A stretch of DNA of 64,000 nt, from positions 4,092,001 to 4,156,000 of the forward strand of contig NZ_CP048114.1 in NCBI RefSeq assembly GCF_010093025.1, read 5' to 3'. A model generated the notes under the pieces. That model was not told the origin of the DNA. It made no database searches and saw only the letters and a program-made list of their open reading frames with translations. The stretch comes from Edaphobacter sp. 12200R-103. GTDB lineage: Bacteria; Acidobacteriota; Terriglobia; Terriglobales; Acidobacteriaceae. Shown here in pieces: positions 24,736-32,699 of this stretch; within the stretch, counting starts at the first letter, position 1; each line of letters begins with the position of its first letter. A program made the position numbers and the translations under genes.

Positions 24736-25791
24736 GTGAACAGCAATCTCGTTATTGCTCTCATCCTTAGTGCGTCTGCAGTCGCCTTCTCCGGACAGCA
24801 GCCGCGAGTCTCCAACACGCAGATGAACACTGAGCCAGCGAGCTCAGGACTGTCCGCGACGGTGACGCGATTTCAGCACTCCAGCCAGCCGATTTGGATT
24901 GGATATGAAGTGCCGGCTCTTCCACGAAGCCATTCATCTTCATGTGGCGATTCGAATGGCGCCTCGTCTGACGATGGATGCTGCAGTGAGGTTCAGCTCG
25001 AAGGATCAGGAGAGCGTGTGATTGAGTCCACGCAAGCGACTGAGCCTGGCAAAGTATATGTCCTGCTCCGATTGGAACAGGGGACGATGAGCAAGGTCCG
25101 CCCGGTGAACACGGGATGCCGCATCAATGCAGGAGGCGTTCCTTTCACATGGCTTACCGGCGTCGACCCCGAAGACAGCATACGTTTTCTGGCGCAGCTC
25201 GCCGGCGCTCCGAGCGCGGAAAACCGCGTGGTTGATGGTGCGCTGGCCTCGATCGCACTACATGCGGCGCCGTCAGCAACTGCGCAGCTCTCGAAGCTCG
25301 CAGCCCCGGCGAATCCTTCACGGCTGCGCGAGAAGGCGGCCTTCTGGCTGGGAGCTGAGCGCGGCCACGAGGGATTGCAGGTTCTGGAAAAGTTGATGGC
25401 GACTGAACAGGATAAGAAGTTGCGCGAGAAGCTGGTCTTCGATATCTCCATCAGCCGCGACCCTGCTGCCCTGCAGGATTTATTGACGCTGGCCAAATCC
25501 AATGCCGATCCTAACGTGCGCAGCCAGGCTATCTTCTGGCTGGGCCAGAAGGCGGGAAAGAAAGCTACCGCAACACTGACCAATGCCATTGAGAATGATC
25601 CCGACCAGCAGGTGAAGAAGAAGGCAGTCTTCGCGTTGAGTCAATTGCCAAAAGATGAGGGCATCCCTCAGCTGATTCATGTGGCTCAGACCAATAAAAA
25701 TCCAATAGTGCGCAAAGATGCCTTCTTCTGGCTGGGACAGTCGGGCGATCCGCGTGCGTTGACCTTTTTAGAATCGGTATTAAAACAGTAG
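24736..25791 (+). CDS. Secreted HEAT-repeat protein (2) with Cys-rich segment
   Basis: 351 residues from a GTG start with GGAGGG eight bases before it. A signal peptide (A-L-I-L-S-A-S-A-V-A-F-S-G) is followed by a lower-complexity domain that carries a Ser/Cys-rich stretch (S-S-S-C-G-D-S-N-G-A-S-S-D-D-G-C-C). HEAT repeats then run from about residue 145 to the end (A-F-W-L-G-A-E-R-G-H, I-F-W-L-G-Q-K-A-G, F-F-W-L-G-Q-S-G-D). The repeated F-W-L-G-Q/A shows recent internal duplication. It is the last gene of the sigma-factor operon, before a hairpin. A periplasmic scaffold that works with the first HEAT protein is likely; the cysteines could bind metal or sense redox. Confidence 0.8.
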   Translation: MNSNLVIALILSASAVAFSGQQPRVSNTQMNTEPASSGLSATVTRFQHSSQPIWIGYEVPALPRSHSSSCGDSNGASSDDGCCSEVQLEGSGERVIESTQATEPGKVYVLLRLEQGTMSKVRPVNTGCRINAGGVPFTWLTGVDPEDSIRFLAQLAGAPSAENRVVDGALASIALHAAPSATAQLSKLAAPANPSRLREKAAFWLGAERGHEGLQVLEKLMATEQDKKLREKLVFDISISRDPAALQDLLTLAKSNADPNVRSQAIFWLGQKAGKKATATLTNAIENDPDQQVKKKAVFALSQLPKDEGIPQLIHVAQTNKNPIVRKDAFFWLGQSGDPRALTFLESVLKQ

Positions 25792-25820
25792 ATTCCCTGC
25801 GCTTTGCACTACATTCATCT

Positions 25821-25842
25821 CGCCCTCCCACATGGGAGGGCG
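25821..25842. terminator. Hairpin after the sigma/HEAT operon
   Basis: CGCCCTCCCA and TGGGAGGGCG form a perfect 10-bp stem with a two-base loop, 30 bases after the last stop. No U-run follows, so it may protect the message end or be a weak terminator. Confidence 0.55.
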
Positions 25843-25927
25843 AAAGTGCGTTAGACTCCCAACTGTTCAGCTTTACCGCTAACCCCCGTCGAAAATCGAC
25901 GCCGGATGTCTCTTAAGGAGTCATACG

Positions 25928-28900
25928 TTGATCGTTCCTGTTCGCCTTCCTGCGCCGCGAACCATGACAAAGATGCTCTTTGCCCTGGTCTTCTTCGTCT
26001 GTCCTCTGATCCAGGCACAGTCGCCAAAAGAGGTCTCGCAGATTTTGCAAACGCTGTCTCCGCAGTCGCAGAAGACCATCGAGCGGCTGGCTTCGTTTGA
26101 GAATCTTCCGGTAGACGAGTGGCACTATCATGTCGGCGATCTGGCGCACGGAGAGGACCCTTCGTTGAACGATTCGTCGTGGCCGGTGGCGAAGCCGCAC
26201 AGCAAGGCGCCGAACGAGGCTGTCTGGTATCGTCGGCTGATTGAGGTTCCGAAGACGCTGAATGGATATGACCTCACTGGCGCGCGCATCTGGTTCCAGT
26301 TCCGCGCCAATGCAAACGGGCCGGTCCCGGAGATCGTGTACTTCAACGGGCGGCGCGTTGCTCTGGGCGACGATCTTGAGCCCATCGTTCTGTTTGATCA
26401 GGCAAAGCCTGGCGACAAAGTGCTGGTAGCCGTCAAGCTGCTGCAGACCGTGGACACCAAAAACTTCGCTGCTGTCTCGACGCGTATTGAGTTCGCCAAG
26501 GGACGTCCGAATCCTTCGGACCTGCGGCTCGAGTTCCTATCGACCGCTGTCCTGCTGCCGTCGCTTTCCAGGCAGCCGAAGCAGGATATGGCGACGCTCG
26601 AAAAGTCGATCGGCACCGTCGATCTTTCAGCGCTAGACGCGAATAACCAACCCAAATTCGACGCTTCGCTCAACTCCGCCACCCAGCAGCTTGAGACGCT
26701 GAAGCCGACTCTGCAGCAGGCGACGCTTCATCTCACGGGTAACTCGCACATCGATGCGGCGTGGCTCTGGCCTGTCTCGGAGACGGTAGATGTCGTCAAG
26801 CGAACCTTCTCGACCGCGCTGCAGTTGCTGAATGAATATCCCGACTACACCTATACGCAGTCTGCCGCTGCTTACAACGACTGGATGGCTACCAAGTACC
26901 CGGCCATCAACGATGAGATCAAAAAACGGATCAAGGAGGGCCGCTGGGAGGTTGTCGGCGGGATGTGGGTCGAGCCTGACCTGAACATGCCCGATGGCGA
27001 GTCCCAGGTCCGCTCTCTGCTGATCGGCAAGCGCTGGTTCCAGAAAGAGTACGGCGTCGATGTCCGCATCGGCTGGAATCCGGACTCCTTCGGCTACAAC
27101 TGGCAGCTGCCGCAGATTTATAAAAGGTCTGGCGTCGACTACTTCGTCACCCAGAAGATGACCTGGAACGATACCAACCAGCTCCCCTTCAAACTCTTCT
27201 GGTGGGAGTCGCCCGACGGCAGCAAGGTCCTGACGTACTTTCCTCACGACTACGCGAATAACAATCTGAATCCTGTCCGTCTCTCTGCCGATCTTGCTAC
27301 CGCTCGCCAGCGCTCCCCCGGCATGGAGGAGATGATGGATCTCTACGGCGTAGGAGATCACGGCGGCGGTCCTACGCGCGCCATGCTCGATCAGGGCAAT
27401 CATTGGGCGAAGGATAATATGATCGTCCCAAAGATGCGGTTTGGTACGGCCCAGAGCTACTTCAACAGCGTCGAGACGAAGCTGGCTCCCGAGTCGCAGA
27501 CCTGGAACTATAGCTCCATCGCAAAGGGCTATAAGTACCCAGCCGCAGAGGCAGGCAAGATCAGCATTCCTACCTGGGACGACGAGATGTACCTCGAGTA
27601 CCACCGCGGCGTCTTCACCACACAGGCGCAGCACAAGCGCAACATGCGCGAGAGCGAAGAGCAGACGCTCAACGCCGAGAAGTATGCGTCCCTGGCCTGG
27701 CTCAATGGCAACTCCTATCCCAACGATCAGCTTACAGATGCATGGAAGAAGATTGCCTTCAACGGCTTCCACGATCTCGCCGCCGGATCGGGTATCGCTA
27801 TCATCTACAAAGAGGCTCAGGCGGAGTTCGATCAGGTACGGCTCGAGACCAACGAGATCTCGTCGAAGTCCCTGCACGCGCTGGGTGAGAACATCGATAC
27901 AAAGGCCGCGGGAGATGCTCCAGTGCTGGTCTTCAATCCACTGGCCTGGAACCATACCGGCGTGACCATGGTGAACGTGCAGCTTCCTGAGGCCTCGGGC
28001 AATGGCATTTCACTGCTGGATGACCACAACAATGTGGTGCCGACCAAAGTTCTTTCAAGTGACGCAAAGACCGGCGCATACAAGCTGCTGGTTCAGGCGC
28101 AGGATGTTCCCTCGCTGGGTTACAAGGTGCTGCATGCCGTCGCCGGAGACAAGCCTTTCAAGACGGATTTGAAGGCATCGGACACGACGATGGAGAATGC
28201 ATTTCTCCGTGTCGAGGTCGATCCCGGGACGGGCTGCATTACCAGTCTCTTCGATAAGAAGACAAACTTTGAATCCATCGCCAAGGGAGCCTGCGGCAAC
28301 CAGTTGCAGACCTTTGCCGACCTGCCGAAGAACTATGACGCCTGGAACATCGATCCCGGAACGCTCGACCACATGACCCCCATCACCGAGGTCGATTCGG
28401 TCCAATTGGTAGAAGACGGGCCGATGCGCTCGGTCATCCGCGTCAGCCGGACCTGGCAGAAGTCGAAGTTCGTGCAGGACATCCAGCTGTATGCCAACAG
28501 CAACACCGTCGATGTGATCAATGACATCGATTGGCACGAGACGCACGTTCTGCTGAAGGCGGCGTTTCCGCTGGCGGCCTCCGGTCCGATGGCGACCTAC
28601 GAGATTCCTTACGGCTCGATTGAGCGGCCTACAACCCGCGACAACTCCTGGGAGAAGGCTCGCTTTGAAGTTCCAGCACTGCGCTGGGCCGATCTGGGCG
28701 ACGGCCATCACGGCTTCAGCCTGCTGAACGAAGCAAAATACGGCTACGATGCCGTGGGCAATACGCTGCGCCTCACCCTGCTGCGTTCTCCAACCTGGCC
28801 TGACCCCGATGCAGACCGTGGACACCAGCACTTCAGCTATGCTCTCTATCCGCATGGCGGAAGCTGGAAGCAGGCTCTGACGGAGCGCAAAGGATATGAA

Positions 28901-29242
28901 TATAACTATGAGCTGCGCGCCCAACAGGTGCCTCCACATGCCGGAGCGCTTCCGCTCGAGCACTCCTACGCTTCAGTGGCGCCCGACAATGTTGTGCTTA
29001 CGGCCCTTAAAAAGTCGGAAGACGACAATGCGCTCATCTTCCGCGTCGTCGAGTGGGCTGGTAAGCAGGGCGACGTTACCTTCACGGTTCCTGCAGGAGC
29101 CACGGCGGCAACAGAGACCAACCTGATGGAGAAGCCCACGGGCTCTCCCCTTACGGTCTCCGGCGATAAGGTGACGGCGCACATTCATCCCTACGAGATT
29201 CTTTCGCTGCGGGTGGACTACCCACATCCAGCCAAGCAGTAA
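25928..29242 (+). CDS. Secreted GH38 alpha-mannosidase
   Basis: 1104 residues from a TTG start; AAGGAG is placed seven bases before it, which favours TTG over the ATG at 25964. A signal peptide ends near I-Q-A-Q-S. The GH38 catalytic domain has the zinc-binding H274-x-D276 (S-H-I-D-A-A-W-L-W), the nucleophile aspartate about D386 in W-N-P-D-S-F-G-Y, and H-x-G-D-H-G-G-G further on. The middle helical and C-terminal beta domains are complete, and length is normal. It removes alpha-mannose from glycans or fungal/plant material, probably in the periplasm. It is preceded by a hairpin, and a large hairpin follows it. Confidence 0.92.
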   Translation: MIVPVRLPAPRTMTKMLFALVFFVCPLIQAQSPKEVSQILQTLSPQSQKTIERLASFENLPVDEWHYHVGDLAHGEDPSLNDSSWPVAKPHSKAPNEAVWYRRLIEVPKTLNGYDLTGARIWFQFRANANGPVPEIVYFNGRRVALGDDLEPIVLFDQAKPGDKVLVAVKLLQTVDTKNFAAVSTRIEFAKGRPNPSDLRLEFLSTAVLLPSLSRQPKQDMATLEKSIGTVDLSALDANNQPKFDASLNSATQQLETLKPTLQQATLHLTGNSHIDAAWLWPVSETVDVVKRTFSTALQLLNEYPDYTYTQSAAAYNDWMATKYPAINDEIKKRIKEGRWEVVGGMWVEPDLNMPDGESQVRSLLIGKRWFQKEYGVDVRIGWNPDSFGYNWQLPQIYKRSGVDYFVTQKMTWNDTNQLPFKLFWWESPDGSKVLTYFPHDYANNNLNPVRLSADLATARQRSPGMEEMMDLYGVGDHGGGPTRAMLDQGNHWAKDNMIVPKMRFGTAQSYFNSVETKLAPESQTWNYSSIAKGYKYPAAEAGKISIPTWDDEMYLEYHRGVFTTQAQHKRNMRESEEQTLNAEKYASLAWLNGNSYPNDQLTDAWKKIAFNGFHDLAAGSGIAIIYKEAQAEFDQVRLETNEISSKSLHALGENIDTKAAGDAPVLVFNPLAWNHTGVTMVNVQLPEASGNGISLLDDHNNVVPTKVLSSDAKTGAYKLLVQAQDVPSLGYKVLHAVAGDKPFKTDLKASDTTMENAFLRVEVDPGTGCITSLFDKKTNFESIAKGACGNQLQTFADLPKNYDAWNIDPGTLDHMTPITEVDSVQLVEDGPMRSVIRVSRTWQKSKFVQDIQLYANSNTVDVINDIDWHETHVLLKAAFPLAASGPMATYEIPYGSIERPTTRDNSWEKARFEVPALRWADLGDGHHGFSLLNEAKYGYDAVGNTLRLTLLRSPTWPDPDADRGHQHFSYALYPHGGSWKQALTERKGYEYNYELRAQQVPPHAGALPLEHSYASVAPDNVVLTALKKSEDDNALIFRVVEWAGKQGDVTFTVPAGATAATETNLMEKPTGSPLTVSGDKVTAHIHPYEILSLRVDYPHPAKQ

Positions 29243-29252
29243 CCGCTCCAAC

Positions 29253-29300
29253 AGCACGCAACGGGGTGAGTCGAAATCCGGCTCACCCCGTTTGCGTGCT
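29253..29300. terminator. Long hairpin after the GH38 gene
   Basis: Arms AGCACGCAACGGGGTGAG and CTCACCCCGTTTGCGTGCT pair over about 18 bp around an eleven-base loop, eleven bases past the stop. No U-run follows, so it is probably a stem that ends or stabilises the transcript. Confidence 0.6.
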
Positions 29301-29344
29301 CTCAAACGTGACGCGCTTAGTACACTGGCAGAAAGGAGAGCAGC

Positions 29345-29680
29345 ATGAGCCTCGTTCGCAATGAAGAACCAAAGACCTTTACCCCGGAACCCGGCATGCG
29401 CCGCCAGGTTCTGGCCAACACCGATCAGCTCATGCTTATCCGCCACTTCTTCGATGCAGACTGGGTTGGAGCGCGGCACAGCCACCCTCATCACCAGCTC
29501 GTCTACGTGGTCAGCGGCGCTATTCGTGTCGACGTTGGGGGAAAGGTCTTCGACGCGCACGCTGGAGACAGTTTCATCGTCGATGGAGGCATGGAGCACC
29601 AGGCCTCCGCGCTCGAGGCGTCAGAGGTCCTCGACGTATTCACTCCCACCCGCGAGGACTATCGCGAACTTCTGAAATAG
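29345..29680 (+). CDS. Small cupin-domain protein
   Basis: 111 residues with AAAGGAGAGC before the ATG. It is a single cupin beta-barrel: motif 1 has H-S-H-P-H-H-Q-L-V-Y-V-V-S-G, and motif 2 has H-A-G-D-S-F-I-V-D-G-G-M-E-H-Q-A. The histidines and the glutamate/glutamine in these motifs normally bind one metal. Such proteins are often small sugar-binding, dioxygenase-like or storage cupins; no specific function can be assigned. It stands alone and is convergent with the permease gene. Confidence 0.85.
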   Translation: MSLVRNEEPKTFTPEPGMRRQVLANTDQLMLIRHFFDADWVGARHSHPHHQLVYVVSGAIRVDVGGKVFDAHAGDSFIVDGGMEHQASALEASEVLDVFTPTREDYRELLK

Positions 29681-29697
29681 CTTATTCCCTGTAGCAG

Positions 29698-31137
29698 CTA
29701 CGGATTGATTTGCTGACGGCCGCGGAGAAAGCGGATGCTGTAGACCGCGAGGCCAGCCAGGAGGATCAGCCCTGCCGTGCGTATCTCGCGCGAAAAGTTC
29801 GGACGCGAAAACAGGATGAAGGTAAATCCGGCAATGGCCAGCAGCGCCGGCAGAGGATACAGCGGCATCCTGAATCCGCGCACTTTGCGCTCGCGCTGGT
29901 GCTTCGGCAGAAGGACTGCCAGTCCCTGCAGAAGAAACTGAAACAGGATACGGATGACCACCAGCGCTGTGATGACCTCCTGCAGCCGGAAGATGCAGCA
30001 GATCATGGTCATCGCGCCGAGCGTCAACAGCGCATGGTGCGGCATCCGCAGCCGGGGGTGAATCGCTCCAAACCACCCAGGGAAGTTGCCGTCGCGAGCT
30101 GCGGCAAATGGAATGCGCGACTGACCGAGCAACAGCGCAAAGACGGAGCAGAGCGCAGCCACGGCGATCAGAATGACGATAATGCCAGCCGCGGTATGGC
30201 CATACAGCCGTTCCATGAAGACCGCCATGGTGAACATGCGCGCATGGCTTCCGTTATCGTGCATCATCTCGCGCCAGGGCAGCACGCCCAGCACGCTGAT
30301 GTTCATCAGCAGATACAGCGTGCCCACGATAGCGACCGAGCCGAGCACGGCCCTCGGAATCGTACGCTGCGGATCGCGCACCTCGGCGCCGAGGAAGCAG
30401 GCGCTGTAGTAGCCGCCGTAATCGTATGCTGCAACCAGCAGGCCCGCTCCAAGTCCGATAAAGAACGCGTGGTTGAGCTGAAAAGCGCCGGCAGGGAAGT
30501 CGAAGGCGATCTTCGAATCGAAGTGAGTAAAGCCGGCAAAGATGATAAAGACCAGCGTAAGCACCACTGCGATGCCAAGCCAGCGCACGATCTTGTCGAT
30601 CGCGACGATGCTGCGGTACAGAACCAGCAGGGCAAGCAGGCACGCGCTCATGGCGATCAAGGTCTGTCCGCTCAGGACCAGCGGGACGCCTAATAATCTT
30701 GCGGAGAACAGTGGGTTGACCGAATGTGGAACGAAGAAGCTGATGTATTGAGCAAAGCCGATGCATCCGGACGCGATGGATAAAGGGGAGCTGAAGAGAA
30801 TTTGCCAGGCATAGAGGAAGGAGAACACCCGTCCCAGCCTGCGTTCGCCATAGAGGTGTTTCAGATAAGCATAGGAGCCTCCGGCCTCGGGGTACGTCGT
30901 CCCCAGCTCGCTCCAGACCATTCCATCGCAGAACGAAAGTGCGGCCCCCAGAATCCATCCCAGCATCGCCTGCGGTCCGCCCATCGCCGCAACAATCAGT
31001 GGAAGCGTTACGAAGGGGCCAATTCCAACCATGCCGATCACGTTCAGCCCCAGCGCAGAAGAGGTCGAGAGTCCACGCTCCAGCTCTGCAGGTCTTTTCT
31101 CGGTCGTTACACCTGGTCCTGCGCGATTAATATCCAT
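29698..31137 (-). CDS. APC-family amino-acid permease
   Basis: 479 residues, about 12 membrane helices, with the APC start motif (S-A-L-G-L-N-V-I-G-M-V-G-I-G-P-F) and the conserved W-S-E-L-G-T-T-Y-P-E-A-G-G-S-Y in helix 3. Substrate is likely a neutral or charged amino acid or a derivative, taken up in exchange or with a proton. Its start overlaps the end of the argininosuccinate-lyase-like gene by 11 bases. The permease therefore probably brings in the substrate of that enzyme, or exports its product. The C-terminus is basic and short. Confidence 0.88.
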   Translation of the reverse strand: MDINRAGPGVTTEKRPAELERGLSTSSALGLNVIGMVGIGPFVTLPLIVAAMGGPQAMLGWILGAALSFCDGMVWSELGTTYPEAGGSYAYLKHLYGERRLGRVFSFLYAWQILFSSPLSIASGCIGFAQYISFFVPHSVNPLFSARLLGVPLVLSGQTLIAMSACLLALLVLYRSIVAIDKIVRWLGIAVVLTLVFIIFAGFTHFDSKIAFDFPAGAFQLNHAFFIGLGAGLLVAAYDYGGYYSACFLGAEVRDPQRTIPRAVLGSVAIVGTLYLLMNISVLGVLPWREMMHDNGSHARMFTMAVFMERLYGHTAAGIIVILIAVAALCSVFALLLGQSRIPFAAARDGNFPGWFGAIHPRLRMPHHALLTLGAMTMICCIFRLQEVITALVVIRILFQFLLQGLAVLLPKHQRERKVRGFRMPLYPLPALLAIAGFTFILFSRPNFSREIRTAGLILLAGLAVYSIRFLRGRQQINP

Positions 31138-32617
31138 CCACCTGTCCCATCAGATGATTGCACTCGTTCCTCACCGTCTCGCGTGCTTCTGCCAGCATAT
31201 GCTCTCTTTGCTCAAGCCACTTCCGGTCAGTGGCTGTGGCTTCGCGGGCGCGCATAATCTCCGGTTCCAGGACTTCGGCAGCAGGGCCACCGGCAATCTT
31301 TCGTACCGCTACGAAGTTCTTCGCGCTGAGGGCGCCTCGAATCGTCTCGCGTGCCACGGTGTACTGGCTCTTCACCTCGCGTTCGACGATCGCCGCCATG
31401 GCATCCGCGTCGTAGTCCCGACCAAGCTCGCGCACTGCCCTGCTCACAATGCCATGAGCGCTGTGGAAGCTCATGGCCGTCTCCCGGACCAGCGTATCGG
31501 CCAGCTCGGTGACCGGAAGAAAGTTTCCATCGGCTGCTTTTCCCATCGCGTCGGTATTGAACTCTGCATCTTGCACAACGCCGTTCAGCAGTCGAACGCT
31601 ACGCTCGGCATCGTCGAACGCCGTGTAGGCCAGCGGCTGCAGATCGTCTTCCGCGTCGTTCATGTCTGCAAAAGGCGTATTGTGCAGGATTCCTACGATA
31701 CTTTGAGCCTCAAACAAGGCGCGGCTCGCCAATACCCGCACATGCTCCAGCGGAACCGGGTTTCGCTTCTGCGGCATGATGCTTGAGATCTGCACAAAAG
31801 CATCGCTGAGGCGGAGATATCCGAATTCAACGGTGCTCCACAGCAGCAGGTCCTGCGCAAAGCGTCCCAGGCTCAGCATGGCCGTTGCCAGGTTGCCGCA
31901 GCACTCCGCAACGTAGTCCACCGCAGCAATCGCTCCATAGGAGTTCACTTGCAGCGCGTCGAATCCCAGCAACCGCATCGTAAAGCTCCGGTCGATGGGA
32001 AAGCCGGTTGTGGTGATGGCGCATGCTCCCAGAGGATTGCGGTTGACCCGTGCGTAACTGTCGCGGATGCGTTCGGCGTCACGCTCGAGAATCTCGATAT
32101 AGGCCATCAGGTAGTGGCCCAGGGTCGTCGGTTGAGCCGGCTGATTATGGGTGTATGCGGGCATCAGCGTCCCGCGATGTTTCCATGCAAGCTCTACCAG
32201 CGACTGCCGCAGGTTCAAAAGAGCTTCGAAGATCTGAAGAAGCCGTCTGCGAAGGACCATGCGGTACATCGTCAGATCGATGTCGTTACGGCTGCGTGCC
32301 GTGTGCATCTTGCCTGCCACCTCTGCGCCGCAGATCGCCGCGAGTTTCTTCTCAAGAAAGAAGAACAGATCTTCAAAGCTGCCGTCGTATTCCGCAGATA
32401 GGATCTCATCCCGGCTAAGACTATCCAGCGCGCGAATGCACGCAGCGGCTTCTGCGAGAGGCATAATTTCCTGCCGCGCCAGCATAAGCGTGTGCGCGTA
32501 CTCAATCTCCAGCAGAGGCTCCAGAAAGTATCGCTTCGCATCGGCGAAGACCGGCGCCAGAATCGTTTCGCGATAGACAGGGGCAGGGAACTTCGCCTTC
32601 GGGCCGGGGTTTTCCAT
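31127..32617 (-). CDS. Argininosuccinate lyase-like enzyme (divergent fumarase/aspartase fold)
   Basis: 496 residues. The superfamily motifs are visible: H-T-A-R-S-R-N-D (ArgH has H-T-G-R-S-R-N-D), T-H-N-Q-P-A-Q-P-T-T, and S-S-I-M-P-Q-K-R-N-P with the catalytic serine. Compared with true ArgH it differs in the G-S-S-L-M-P-Q-K-K-N-P signature (here I-S-S-I and R) and is about 35 residues longer, so it may be a paralogue acting on another N-substituted aspartate-type compound. The reaction would be a beta-elimination giving fumarate. It overlaps an APC permease and follows a TonB receptor. No other arginine-synthesis gene is present. ArgH proper cannot be excluded. Confidence 0.75.
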   Translation of the reverse strand: MENPGPKAKFPAPVYRETILAPVFADAKRYFLEPLLEIEYAHTLMLARQEIMPLAEAAACIRALDSLSRDEILSAEYDGSFEDLFFFLEKKLAAICGAEVAGKMHTARSRNDIDLTMYRMVLRRRLLQIFEALLNLRQSLVELAWKHRGTLMPAYTHNQPAQPTTLGHYLMAYIEILERDAERIRDSYARVNRNPLGACAITTTGFPIDRSFTMRLLGFDALQVNSYGAIAAVDYVAECCGNLATAMLSLGRFAQDLLLWSTVEFGYLRLSDAFVQISSIMPQKRNPVPLEHVRVLASRALFEAQSIVGILHNTPFADMNDAEDDLQPLAYTAFDDAERSVRLLNGVVQDAEFNTDAMGKAADGNFLPVTELADTLVRETAMSFHSAHGIVSRAVRELGRDYDADAMAAIVEREVKSQYTVARETIRGALSAKNFVAVRKIAGGPAAEVLEPEIMRAREATATDRKWLEQREHMLAEARETVRNECNHLMGQVDGY

Positions 32618-32651
32618 CAGACGTCCTCTTGGAATTTCAGGTTTAAGACGT

Positions 32652-32690
32652 AAAAAAGGTGACGCAAATCATCATCTGATCTGCGTCACC
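32652..32690 (-). terminator. Rho-independent terminator after TonB receptor 2
   Basis: On the minus strand GGTGACGCAGATC and its mate GATTTGCGTCACC form a stem with one mismatch, followed by TTTTTT. It lies just after the receptor stop and before the lyase gene, so the lyase/permease pair probably has its own promoter or relies on read-through. Confidence 0.88.
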
Positions 32691-32699
32691 CGGGATCCA

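Noticed and set aside
26633..27955. 440-codon minus-strand ORF
   Set aside because: Antisense to the GH38 catalytic domain; no family pattern or ribosome site.
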